DNA from: DATFVJ01 sp963826515
GTDB taxonomy: Bacteria; Actinomycetota; Actinomycetes; Streptosporangiales; Streptosporangiaceae
DNA length: 64,000 nt
Direction: 5' to 3'
Assembly (NCBI GenBank): GCA_963826515.1
Contig: CAWGXI010000005.1
Coordinates: forward strand, 310,001-374,000
A program made the position numbers and the translations under genes. Of this stretch, positions 17,096 to 25,589 are shown one piece after another. The first letter of the stretch is position 1. The number at the start of each line of letters is the position of its first letter. The notes beneath the pieces are model-generated. The model was not told where the DNA came from, ran no database searches, and saw nothing but the letters and a program-made list of their open reading frames with translations.

Positions 17096-18445
17096 ATGCG
17101 ATTCGCGCTTGTCGATTCAGGTCTCGGGGTTCTTCCCGCGGCCATGCATCTGCGCAGGCTGTGCCCGGGCGCGGAGCTCGTGCTTTCCATGGACCCCGAG
17201 GGCATGCCATGGGGCCCGCGTACTCCGGATGACATCGCCGAGCGCGCGCTTGCCTGCGCGCAGGCCACGCTCCCGTGGCAGCCGGACGTCCTTGTGCTCG
17301 CGTGTAACACAGCTTCAGTCCGGGCGCTCGACCTACTACGCCGCGAACTCGAACCAGCCGTGCCTGTCGTCGGTACGGTGCCTGCGATCAAGCCGGCCGC
17401 CGCAGGCGGTGGCAAGATTGCGATCTGGGCCACCGCTGCCACCACCGGGAGCCCCTACCAGCACCAACTGATCCGCAAGTTCGCCGATGGCGCACACGTC
17501 ACCGAGGTGGCCTGCCCTGGCCTCGCCGCCGCGATCGAATCCGCGGACGCCGACGCGATCGCGGACGCGATCGAGGCTGCGGCTGCCCTCACGCCGCCCG
17601 ACGCACGGGCCGTCGTACTTGGCTGCACTCAGTACGAGCTCGCGATGGACCGGATCCGCGGCGTGCTGCCCAGGGTGCGCCTGCACGGTTCGGCATCCGC
17701 GGTCGCAGCCCAGGCAATCCGCCGCATGGCGGCCCGGCCTCTGGCTCCGGCCGACGCAGCGCCTGGGTCGGCCGACCATCGGCAACCATCGTCTGCGGCC
17801 CAGGGCCACAACACGCCCGCCGCCAAGGACCATGCAGGGCCAGCGGGCCAGCAGCAGACGATGCCGACGTGGGCGACCGCGGCGACCGGGCCGAGAGGGT
17901 CATCCGGGCCTGCGGGCTCCCCTGGCCCCGCAGCGCCGGCCGGCCATGCCTGGGCGCCCAGTCCAGCAGCACCCAGTCCGGCGGCACCCAGTCCGGCGGC
18001 ACCCAGTCCGGCGGCACCCAGCCCGGCGGCACCCAGCCCGGCGGCACCCAGCCCGGCGGCACCCAGCCCGGCGGAGGCATCCAGCGCTGCGGGGACACCC
18101 AGCCCTGCGGGGAAACCCAGCCCTGCGGGGACACCCAGCCCAGCGGAGGCATCCGGTCCTGGCAAGCCATTCGGCATTGCGCGCCATCCGGCACTGCGCA
18201 GCCATCCGGCACTGCGCAGCCATCCGGCACTGCGCAGCCATCCCGCACTGGGCAGCCCACCAGCACCGCCCAGCCACCAGCACCGCCCAGCCCACCAGCA
18301 CCGCCCAGCCCACCAGCACCGGCCGTGCTCCAAGTGCCTACGAGGCATCGCGCCTCACTCGGGCGTCGGGACTTCAAGGAGCATCTGGCGCTCCAGGACC
18401 ATCCGACGCTCCAGGACCATCCGACCCGCCCAGTGCGTCGGGTAG
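17096..18445 (+). CDS. murI: Glutamate/aspartate racemase family protein with repeat-expanded tail
   Basis: ATG 17096 with AAGG upstream. The first ~220 residues form a MurI-like racemase: substrate loop VDSGLGVLPAAMHLRRLCPG, first catalytic Cys in LACNTAS and second in VLGCTQYE. Glutamate racemase supplies D-Glu for peptidoglycan. Residues 225-450 are low complexity: PSPAA pentads, then 18-bp arrays. The frame as read stops at 18445. However, the conserved-looking end (VHVLLSGAPGELPAAALCYA, stop 18644) lies in another frame, and the best-looking codons switch frame near 18170 and again near 18320. So the tail has either been shifted out of frame by repeat decay or the assembly slips there. 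The enzyme core is intact. The symbol is given on family resemblance. Confidence 0.75.
   Translation: MRFALVDSGLGVLPAAMHLRRLCPGAELVLSMDPEGMPWGPRTPDDIAERALACAQATLPWQPDVLVLACNTASVRALDLLRRELEPAVPVVGTVPAIKPAAAGGGKIAIWATAATTGSPYQHQLIRKFADGAHVTEVACPGLAAAIESADADAIADAIEAAAALTPPDARAVVLGCTQYELAMDRIRGVLPRVRLHGSASAVAAQAIRRMAARPLAPADAAPGSADHRQPSSAAQGHNTPAAKDHAGPAGQQQTMPTWATAATGPRGSSGPAGSPGPAAPAGHAWAPSPAAPSPAAPSPAAPSPAAPSPAAPSPAAPSPAAPSPAEASSAAGTPSPAGKPSPAGTPSPAEASGPGKPFGIARHPALRSHPALRSHPALRSHPALGSPPAPPSHQHRPAHQHRPAHQHRPCSKCLRGIAPHSGVGTSRSIWRSRTIRRSRTIRPAQCVG
17955..18322 (+). repeat. Compound tandem-repeat region in murI-like gene
   Basis: Three arrays lie side by side: about eight 15-bp units (CCCAGTCCGGCGGCA type) to 18080; variable GCGGGGACACCCAGCCC-type units to about 18150; then 18-bp units CATCCGGCACTGCGCAGC (about 18186-18250) and CACCAGCACCGCCCAGCC (about 18260-18322). 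All periods are multiples of three, yet the reading frame with best amino-acid sense changes between the arrays. Confidence 0.88.
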
Positions 18446-18486
18446 CCAAGGGGCAAAGGGCCCTCCATGGGCAGCCGGTCCGGCCG

Positions 18487-18857
18487 GGATGGGAGCGAGT
18501 GATGCCTCGGCCCCCAGCGAGCCAGGTGCGCCAGAGGTACATGTTCTGCTGAGCGGCGCTCCCGGCGAGCTTCCCGCCGCGGCCCTCTGCTACGCAGAGG
18601 GCCGCCTCCTGGCCGGCCTTCGCCTTCCATCGACGGTGGCATAGGAAGCGGCGACTTCCTCCGGGGTCATTGGCAGCCGTGCAGCGGACGGCGGCAGGCC
18701 GCCGCCGACCGCTTCCAGCAGGAGCAGCGCCATCGTGTAGCCCGGATCGGATTCAAGAGCCCGCGCGAGCGCGACGTTCGCCAGCGCCCCGCCTCCTGCC
18801 TGCCAAGCAGTGAAAGCAATGGGTCGTTAGCACCAGGTCACGGTACAACCGGTGTTT
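18487..18857. repeat. Direct repeat copy A: racemase tail plus DUF4192 3' end
   Basis: Nearly identical to 45756-46128 and (to 62920) 62590-62930. It carries the last codons of the racemase-like gene on the plus strand (stop 18644) and, convergent, the last ~75 codons of DUF4192 on the minus strand (to about 18818). It ends in a short segment, GGGTCGTTAGCACCAGGT and the following bases, shared only with copy B. The left side continues into the intact racemase body, so this is the chromosome-proximal left boundary of the island. The DUF4192 piece here is a truncated pseudogene. Confidence 0.85.
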
Positions 18858-18989
18858 CCGCGGATCAGCGACAGGCTGGGCCTGCCTGCCGCGCCCAGCG
18901 AAGCACAGGACCCCCCGCGCTGCTGCAGCCCAGCTTATTGACTCATCGCATCCCGTGCCGGATGGCGAGTGATGGGATCTACACCTGGT

Positions 18990-19310
18990 CTACACCGCAC
19001 CAACGTTGTATTCCCGGCAGGCGCCTGCGGGTGACGATCGTCCGCGGCGCTGACGGCTCGCTCTCCCGGGCAGGGTTTGGGACGCGGCGCGGTAGGCCGG
19101 CTTGAACGCCTCGGTGTGGGCCTCGCCGCGGGCGGCGCGCAGCAGGTCCTCGTGCGGGTGGATGCTCATCGGCCGGCCGTCTTTGGCGGCGGTGCACCGT
19201 TCCCGCAGCGGGCAGCCAGCACAGGCCGCGCCGAAGGTGACGGTCCGCGGGTCTTGCTCATCGGGCAGATGACGCCGGCCGGGCGGCGGCGGATGCTGCC
19301 GACGCACGGT
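18990..19310 (-). pseudogene. IS1182-type transposase fragment
   Basis: The minus strand reads TVTFGAACAGCPLRERCTAA, KDGRPMSIHPHEDLLRAARG and EAFKPAYR, the Cys-containing C-terminal block of IS1182-family transposases. It is truncated on both sides and the frame is lost after PAYR. A decayed insertion-sequence remnant immediately inside the island's left edge. Confidence 0.7.
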
Positions 19311-19506
19311 TCGTGCTGGAGTCCCAGGCCGTTTGCCGACCTGTCAGGCGGGTGTCGTCGATGGTGGTCTGGTTGCGCAGCGCGCGGCGCCTCGCCGCGT
19401 ATTCTCCGCAGACAGCCGCATCGTGCCGTTGTCACCCGGACACCACCGGACACAAAAAAGATCGCCCCCGAGAGCTTCTTCGGTGATCCGGAGCCGTTTG
19501 CGCTGG

Positions 19507-19558
19507 TGGTGGCAGGTCCAGGATTCGAACCTGGGTAGGCTGAGGCGACGGTTTTACA
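19507..19558 (-). repeat. tRNA-Tyr 3'-half fragment, att-like copy 1
   Basis: Read on the minus strand, this runs from the end of an anticodon loop (TGTAAA) through a variable arm (GGCTGAGG-type), the T arm with TTCGAA and the acceptor end CCTGCC-A-CCA. The 5' half of a tRNA is not upstream. The variable arm and the GTA anticodon context fit tRNA-Tyr. Two closely related copies, same orientation, lie at 37347 and 59712. Its T-stem differs from them (CCAGG/CCTGG against GTTGG/CCAAC), so it came from a different tRNA-Tyr allele. Confidence 0.7.
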
Positions 19559-19729
19559 TGGCGTTGGCATCCAAGATCACAAGCGGGCGATGAACTGGGA
19601 AATCGCTGATTCGGGCTGTGTCAGGGCTGTCGCTCAACCACCACTCAGCCACCGCAGTCGGTCGGCTTTCACCGGACATCACCGGACTCCCTGCTCCCGT
19701 CCCACTGAGAACGAATCGAGGCCGCATGG

Positions 19730-20146
19730 TCAGCCTTGCGGGCCTAGGCCGCCAGGCAGCGTGAGTCGCTGCTCGCTGTCGGGCTCATTGAAGGCGTTTG
19801 TTGCCCGGAGGATGTCAGCCGCTCGCGCCAGGTCAGAGAAATCGATCTGAGCCGTATAATCATGTCCGTATCGTAGAGACTTGATGAGCACGCTCGGGTC
19901 ATCCTGCCTTGTCGTCCGGCGGAGCCCACCGAGGTAATCGTCACGGAAAACGGTCGGAATGATGATCCGCGACTGCATGCCGGCGACGAGTTCGGTATTC
20001 ATCGTGACGCGGGCAAGTCTGCCGTTGCCGTCGTCGAAGGGGTGCACCTCGGAGACGAGGAACATCACGTATACTGCGCGCTCGAAGGCAGTATCCAGCT
20101 CGGAAATCCGCTCCCAGCCAGCTCGCAGAGTGCCGACCACCAGCCC
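19730..20146 (-). pseudogene. Fic domain, C-terminal part of interrupted gene
   Basis: 136 residues carrying the complete Fic catalytic motif HPFDDGNGRLAR (His plus phosphate-binding loop), preceded by DTAFERAVYVMFLVSEV. Fic enzymes transfer AMP or related groups to target proteins. The frame begins at the insertion point of the ISAs1-type element. Joining it to the piece ending at 21898 (after removing the IS and one target duplicate) restores a continuous reading (PGLVV-GTLRAGW). The present fragment lacks a native start and the inhibitory N-terminal half. Confidence 0.85.
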
Positions 20147-21897
20147 AGGGTCCCGGCAAGGTTATTTAGCCTGTTGACAGGCCCATTCTCTTGAGGATCT
20201 GGCGGTCGGAGCCGTTGAGGCGGCGGCGTTCGGCGGCGATGTTGGTGACGCCGTGTATACGGAGCAGGTTCAGAGTGGCATTACCGACAGTAGCCATGAA
20301 GCGGGCCGCGCCGGGGGCCCGCGCCCGGGAGGAGTCTTCTTTCATGTCGACGTCCCGGATGTAATGGGTGGCCTCGGTGGCGGCCCAGTGCCCGCGGCTG
20401 AGGGCGAGCAGGTCCGCTGGCGGGGCCTGATCGGGGGTGGCGGTGGTGAGGATCAGCACGGTCTCGCTGCGGGTGACGGCCTTGCCTTTCTTGTCTGTGA
20501 AGGTGGTGTACCGCTCGAGGAGGGCGGCTTGCTCCATGCCGGGGTACTTCAGGCCCGCGGGCGCGGCGGCGACCTGGATGGTGCGGGTCTCGATCCGGCC
20601 GCGGTCAGCTTCGAAGGTCGCCGCCGCGACAGCGACCTGCTCCCAGGCGATCGCGTCCAGGGCCTGGTAGGTGCGTGGCTGATTGCCTTTGATCACGAAC
20701 ATGACGTGGCCGCCGCGGGCCAGCGCCCGCTTGTTCAGGTCCACCAGGGAGTGCAGGGCGTCCACGGTCAGGCACACCCCGGCCAGGTCCATCCCGTCGA
20801 TGACCGGGCCGATGACGGTCGTCTCGTTCGTTTTGCGGTCCACGCCACGCTGGGCGGCGTTGAGCCGGGTACCGTGCCAGAAGAACCCCAGGTGCTGGGG
20901 CGCTTCCTGGCCGTTGAGCTTGGCGCCGCGGCTGGCTTTGCCGTCGGCGCCCAGGCCGCGCAGGGCGGGGACGTGGCGGGGGTCGCCGTAGGCCGCGGCG
21001 GGCAGCGCCGGGTGCGTGGCGGGGACCGGGACGTGGCCGTAGGAGGAGCCGGCCGGGAGCTTGGCGCGTCCGCCGGCGACGGCCTGCGCCGCGGCGGCGA
21101 TCGCGGCCGCGGCGGCTTTCCGCTCACGCCTGGCGGCCTTGCGGGCCTGCTTGTGCGACAGCTCGCGGGCTCCCCGCTCCCGCCTGGCGGCCTTGCGGGC
21201 CCTGGCCTTCGCCTTGCGGGCCTTGTCCCGGCGGCGTTCCTGCAGCTTGGCCGGGGACAGGACCTCGCACGCAGCGGCCAGCTCGCCCGTCCAGCCGCAC
21301 AGCAGGTCATCGGCCAGGTCGTGATCGCACAGGCCCGAGACCCGCCGGATCGTTTTCTCCGACGGGGCGACGTAGACCCCCGCCCGCTTGTGCCGAGGGC
21401 ATCCGAGCGCCCGGAGTACCCGCTGCGGGCGGCTCGCCGCCCATTCCCCGGCCGCGGTGAACGAGTCGCGCCCGGCCAGCCGCGCGGCCATCGCGATCGC
21501 GATCACGCACGGCAGGCTGAACCGCACGCCCCGCGGGTCCCGCGGGTCCGGCAGCTGGCCCAGCCAGTGCCACAAGGAGCCAGGACCGGGCGGGAGCACT
21601 GGAGCGGCAGTGACAGACTGGACGGGCAACGGAGCCACCTTCGGGACGGAGACCTAACCAATCCCTGTCCTACTGGGGCTCCGTTGCTCATCTCCCGAAC
21701 GACACGCCGAAATGCGCCAGATCCTCCTCATTTATCCCGCCGGGCACCCATGGCCCGCCGGCAGGCACTCGCCGCACCCGCACCGCCTGTCCCGCCCGCC
21801 AGCTCCCCGAAGGTGCCCGCCGAATCTGGTCACGTAACGCCACCAGCCTCAGGGCCTCGCTATTCACTCACCGTTACATTTACTTTGCCGGGACCCT
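20147..21897. mobile_element. ISAs1-family insertion sequence, complete, inside a fic gene
   Basis: 1751 bp bounded by inverted repeats starting AGGGTCCCGGCAA on both ends (outer 13 bp identical, then partly matching). It is flanked by a direct repeat GACCACCAGCCC (20135-20146 and 21898-21909), the target-site duplication; the true duplication may be 9-10 bp if the outer two match by chance. It carries one transposase gene. The clean ends and duplication indicate a fairly recent insertion. Confidence 0.88.
20166..21638 (-). CDS. ISAs1-family transposase
   Basis: 490 residues. The order of conserved blocks fits ISAs1: an N-terminal DPRDPRGVRFSLPCVIAIAM region, a long Lys/Arg-rich insert (KARKAKARARKAARRERGAR), the first DDE Asp in ALRGLGADGKASRGAK, second in VCLTVDALHSLVDLNK, the FVIKGNQP block and a C-terminal YIRDVDMKEDSSRAR with the acidic residue. 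It is longer than typical ISAs1 transposases (~370-400) because of the basic Ala/Arg insert at about 130-210. The frame is intact and the ends are intact, so it may be active. Confidence 0.85.
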   Translation of the reverse strand: MAPLPVQSVTAAPVLPPGPGSLWHWLGQLPDPRDPRGVRFSLPCVIAIAMAARLAGRDSFTAAGEWAASRPQRVLRALGCPRHKRAGVYVAPSEKTIRRVSGLCDHDLADDLLCGWTGELAAACEVLSPAKLQERRRDKARKAKARARKAARRERGARELSHKQARKAARRERKAAAAAIAAAAQAVAGGRAKLPAGSSYGHVPVPATHPALPAAAYGDPRHVPALRGLGADGKASRGAKLNGQEAPQHLGFFWHGTRLNAAQRGVDRKTNETTVIGPVIDGMDLAGVCLTVDALHSLVDLNKRALARGGHVMFVIKGNQPRTYQALDAIAWEQVAVAAATFEADRGRIETRTIQVAAAPAGLKYPGMEQAALLERYTTFTDKKGKAVTRSETVLILTTATPDQAPPADLLALSRGHWAATEATHYIRDVDMKEDSSRARAPGAARFMATVGNATLNLLRIHGVTNIAAERRRLNGSDRQILKRMGLSTG

Positions 21898-22968
21898 GAC
21901 CACCAGCCCAGGCAGAACGAATAGCGAATCACCGGCACGATTAGCTGCTTCCTTGAAGAATCCAGGCCGCTTTTCTGGCCGACCTCCCAGGATAGTCGCA
22001 TGCCTGGACCGCAGCAATTGGATGAACTCATCCGCCGTCGATGCGAGCGCGGTCATCTCATCCAGGTCAGACACAACCTTGTAGGTGCCGAGCAAATCGT
22101 GGCTATCGTCGCTCCGCCCTGGAATCTGCTTGCTGTCGTACACGACCGCGATAGCCTCATCCAGCTCAAACTCGGTACCTTCAATGAAGTTTGAAAAATA
22201 CGCCTCAAAGAACGGCAAGTGAGTGTACCGCGGACCACGGGGTTCGACTACAGGTCGGCTCTGTGGTGCGGACCCGCGCAAGCGGGTGACGAGCCGATCA
22301 AACCGGCGCATCCGATCCTGGTCGTACGGCAGTGACGCCTGACGCGCTGATAGTGCCTTGGATGACGTGCGAACCTGCTTTGTGCCAAGGGCTGCTCCAA
22401 TCATCTGGGAGAGTTTCCCTACCCCCTCCTTCGGCGCCCCGACAGCATCAGCGACTTGCTCTGCTTTCTCCCGGTACTCAGCCAGTCGCTGTGGCCCGTC
22501 GATCTGGCATAGCCGGTCGATCCAGTCCCCCAGCTCAGCCGCGTCCAGGGTGCGGCGGACCCTGCCGTCCCTGGAACGAGACGGCCGGGTGTTCTCAGCT
22601 AGAGCGCGTCCTTTGCTGGCTTGGTAGAGGCCACCGGGAAGCGCTATGTCCCCGCCCAGCGGGCCTGCGCCAGCCCGCGCGAGTACCGTCACACCCGGCA
22701 GTTCCGTTTCACGGCCACGACCGTCATGGGCGAGGTAGAGCACTCCTTCCACCGGTCCCCCGGTTATGGCCGAGCGATCGGTGACGACCCCGCCAGGGAA
22801 CATTCTGCCGACGATCGCGTGCCACTCGCGACCCACCACGGCCGCGGGATCTGACGTAACATCGCTCGTATAGATGCCCGTGGCCAACCGGACCAGCTGA
22901 CCCCGGCGCACGCGGTCCGAGATCGTCGCCGCTGGCACGTCAGCAGCGAAGACGACAGTCGTATCCAT
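21898..22968 (-). pseudogene. AbiEi-like/Fic fusion gene, N-terminal part, cut by IS
   Basis: Starts at ATG 22968. Residues 1-150 resemble AbiEi-type antitoxin winged-helix domains (ATISDRVRRGQLVRLATGIY, then VTDRSAITGGPV). Residues 200-357 are the N-terminal helical region of a Fic protein, including YFSNFIEGTEFELDEA, which resembles the inhibitory (S/T)xxxE(G/N) helix, and a DLLGTYKVVSD block. The frame runs into the insertion sequence after LVLPGLVV-type residues. The second half, with the catalytic loop, is at 19730-20146. The undisrupted protein would be about 490 residues. Family knowledge: AbiEi domains are antitoxins or repressors and Fic domains modify proteins, so a self-regulated toxin is a reasonable inference. 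Confidence 0.82.
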
Positions 22969-23297
22969 GGTTTTCTTCGCCTCTCCCGAAGAAATCTGTG
23001 GTTAGCGTAGCCGCTCCCGAAGTTTCCTGCTCTTAACCACGTCTGGAGTCCTCTCAGGCTGGCTCAACCCGCGCTGCCAGCGCCTCGCTCATTCGTATTC
23101 CGCCCCCTCGGGTTCGATCTCGTCCAGGCAAAGCTAGGCGGCGATGCAGCTCCGCCCGCCCCGGCCGGACCGCCCCGTCGCCGAACTGTCCCAGAAGCGG
23201 ATCAAGCGCAGGCCCGTCCTCGGTGGCCTCATCAACGAATACGAGAGAGCCGCATAGAAGCCCCGGTCAAGACCGGTGGCCGAGTTCCGGAACCCCA
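22969..23297. other. Spacer with no gene recognised
   Basis: About 330 bp upstream of the Fic fusion gene. I see nothing coding here on either strand beyond chance frames. It presumably contains that gene's promoter. Confidence 0.4.
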
Positions 23298-24560
23298 CAG
23301 CGTCGAGCGGCTGCTGTCGCGGTGCCTGCTCACCCGCGCGGCCGATGTGGCCGGCCAGGCCCGCTACCGCATGCTCGAGGTGGTCCGCCAGTACGCACAA
23401 GAGCAGGCCGGCCCCAGGACTTTTAACTCGGCCCGCGAAGCTCACCTGGCCCACCACGCCGAACTCGCACGACAGATGGAGGCCGGGCTGCGCACCGGCG
23501 CGGCGCCGCGGTACGCCGGCCTGGCCCGCGCCTGCACCGAAGACCTCCGCGCGGCAGTCCGCTTCGCGCTCGAACAGCACTCACCGGCCGCAGGGAGCCT
23601 GGTCGCCGATCTGTACTGGCCCTGGTTCCTCGACGGCCGCCTCGCCGAACTGCTGTCCTGGGCGGTAGCCGCGCAACAGATCACGGCCGGCAAGCGGACG
23701 CGCGCCAGGCTCGACCGCGTGCTGGCGTCGGCGTCGGTCGCCCTCGGCGACATCGCCGAGGCCGGCACGGCCGCCACCGCCCAGCTCGCCGCCGGCCGCG
23801 AGCTGGGCGACGACGAGCTGATCGCGTTGGCGCACAACCTGCTCGGCATGGTGGCCTGGGCCCGGGGTGACCCACGGGCACTCGAGCATCACATCGCCGC
23901 GCTGCGGCACGCGCGCCGGGCAGGCGAGCCTGGCCGTTTGTTTTGATCACCGCGCTCGCCGGGCGGGCCGCCCACACCGCCGGCGACCACGACCGCGGCA
24001 GCGGCCTGCTCACCGAAGCCGCACGGCTGGGCGAGCGGCTCGGCGAGCCGATGGTGCTGGGCAGCGCGCTCGACTACCAGGCACACGCCGCCTTCGCGAC
24101 GGGCTCACACGAACAAGCGGCAGATCTCACGGCCCGGGCCCTGGCCGCCTACCAGCGCATCGGCTACCAGGAAGGAATGGCCTCAGCAGGCACACTCGCC
24201 GCCAGCCTCGCCGTCCTCACCGGCCGGCGAGGCGACGCAGACCAGCTGCTGACCCAGGCATACGACGCCTGCCAGCGCATGGGACACGCCGGCGGCATCG
24301 CCACCGTCCTCGAAGCAGCCGCCCTGCTCCACCACCAGCGCGGCAACCACCAAACAGCGATCCAAGCCCTCGCCGCCGCAAACGAGCAACGGCGCCACAA
24401 CGGTGCCACAGCGGCACCGCGGTGCCACCCGAACTCGCCGAACCCCTGCACTGCCTCGAAACACAGCTGCGGACTGCGGTGGGAGCCGGCGAGTTCGACA
24501 GGCAATGGCAACACGGCCGATCTGTACCTGCCACGCTGCCCGGCTCGGGCAGCACGACCG
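23298..24560 (+). pseudogene. AfsR/SARP-type regulator remnant: ATPase tail and TPR region
   Basis: The plus strand reads ERLLSRCLLTRAADVAGQAR then YRMLEVVRQYAQEQ, the junction between NB-ARC ATPase and TPR in large AfsR-like regulators. TPR-like helices follow to about 23945 and, after a one-base frame change, on to about 24430 (LLTEAARLGERLGEPMVLG, YDACQRMGHAGGIATVLEAA). The DNA-binding, BTAD and P-loop parts are missing at the 5' end. Inactive fragment. Confidence 0.75.
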
Positions 24561-24673
24561 AGCAGGACCGAAGCGGACCCCGGCCGGGTTGATTCAGTAA
24601 CCTCGATTCCCAGCCGGTGGCCTGAGGCTGCATCCCCCCGCGGTCCGCCCACCTGCGGTGTTTCGCCGGCAGA

Positions 24674-24695
24674 CCTATACCAGTACTGGTATAGG
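24674..24695. promoter_or_regulatory. Perfect 22-bp palindrome
   Basis: Each half reads CCTATACCAGT and the whole 22 bp is its own reverse complement. It is AT-richer than its surroundings and lies about 105 bp beyond the stop of the ABC permease gene and just after the AfsR-like remnant. Its size and symmetry resemble a dimeric-repressor operator more than a terminator, but no regulated gene is obvious next to it. Confidence 0.5.
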
Positions 24696-24800
24696 GCGGG
24701 ATGTCCACCACCAGCGCTGGCGGATCCTGCCGCTGCTGGAGCCGCACCACCGCTGCCCGTCATGTCGTCCATCAGGCCCCGGGTTGAGGCTGCTGCGGTC

Positions 24801-25589
24801 TCAGTGCACGTCGAGGCGGTCGAAGGCGAGCAAGCAGCCGCCGATGGCCAGCGCCGCGATCGCGAGCATCACGGCCGCCCAGCCGACCGGCAAACCGTGG
24901 CTCAGCTGGCCGTCGCCCACTGCGTAGAAGAACGGCGAGGCGAAGCGGGCCGGGTGCAGCCAGTGCACGACGGGTGCGAGCGAGCTGATCAGGTAGGACG
25001 CGGCGGCCAGCGCGGAAGTGACGCCCAGCGCGGCGCCCCGGCTGCCGGTGGCCGCGCCGATCATCATCGCGATGGCACCGAAGTCGATGCCGAGCAACAG
25101 GACGCCGAGCGTGACGCCGGCCAGGCCCCGGCTGCTGACGGAGAGGTCGAAGCCGCGACCGGCGAGGACGCACAGCAAGGTGGCCAGGCTGACCGGCACC
25201 GCCTGCACCACCATCGCCGCCGCCTTCTGCAGCGCCACGTGCCGCCGGGAGAGCGGGAGCGTAGCGATCAGGCCGAGCGTGCCGTCCTCGTCCTGGCCGG
25301 CAAGGCACGAGGCGCCGTAGCCGATCGTGAGCAGCAGGACGATCAGCGGGACGACGTTGGCGTAGAGGTTGGCGTTGAGCCAGCCCGGCGGGGTGGTGAG
25401 CGGGCCGCTGGCGCCGAACAGTGCCGCGGCAGTCGAACCGTTCTCAGTGAGCTTGTTCAGGCTGGTGTCGTTCTTGAACGAGGGGTAGAGGACCACGATC
25501 ACGAACGCGTACGCGGCCATCCCGATCGTGTAGCCGTACATCGCGCGGCGCCGCAGCCGCACGTCCAGACGGGCGACCTCAGTGGCCAT
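24801..25589 (-). CDS. ABC-2 type transporter permease
   Basis: 262 residues from ATG 25589, which overlaps the end of the ATPase gene by 11 bp. About six hydrophobic segments are visible, for example YGYTIGMAAYAFVIVVLYPS, VVPLIVLLLTIGYGASCLAG, LAGVTLGVLLLGIDFGAIAM and a C-terminal VGWAAVMLAIAALAIGGCLL. The DEDGTLGLIATLPLSRR loop is a common ABC-2 exporter feature. With the upstream ATPase it should form an exporter for a drug or natural product. Third gene of the tetR-ATPase-permease operon. Confidence 0.88.
   Translation of the reverse strand: MATEVARLDVRLRRRAMYGYTIGMAAYAFVIVVLYPSFKNDTSLNKLTENGSTAAALFGASGPLTTPPGWLNANLYANVVPLIVLLLTIGYGASCLAGQDEDGTLGLIATLPLSRRHVALQKAAAMVVQAVPVSLATLLCVLAGRGFDLSVSSRGLAGVTLGVLLLGIDFGAIAMMIGAATGSRGAALGVTSALAAASYLISSLAPVVHWLHPARFASPFFYAVGDGQLSHGLPVGWAAVMLAIAALAIGGCLLAFDRLDVH

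Noticed and set aside
8202..18322. CRISPR arrays
   Set aside because: The repeats are contiguous tandem units with no unique spacers and no cas genes.
20253..21899. 548-codon plus-strand frame opposite the ISAs1 transposase
   Set aside because: Shadow of a high-GC gene; Gly/Arg-rich without motifs.
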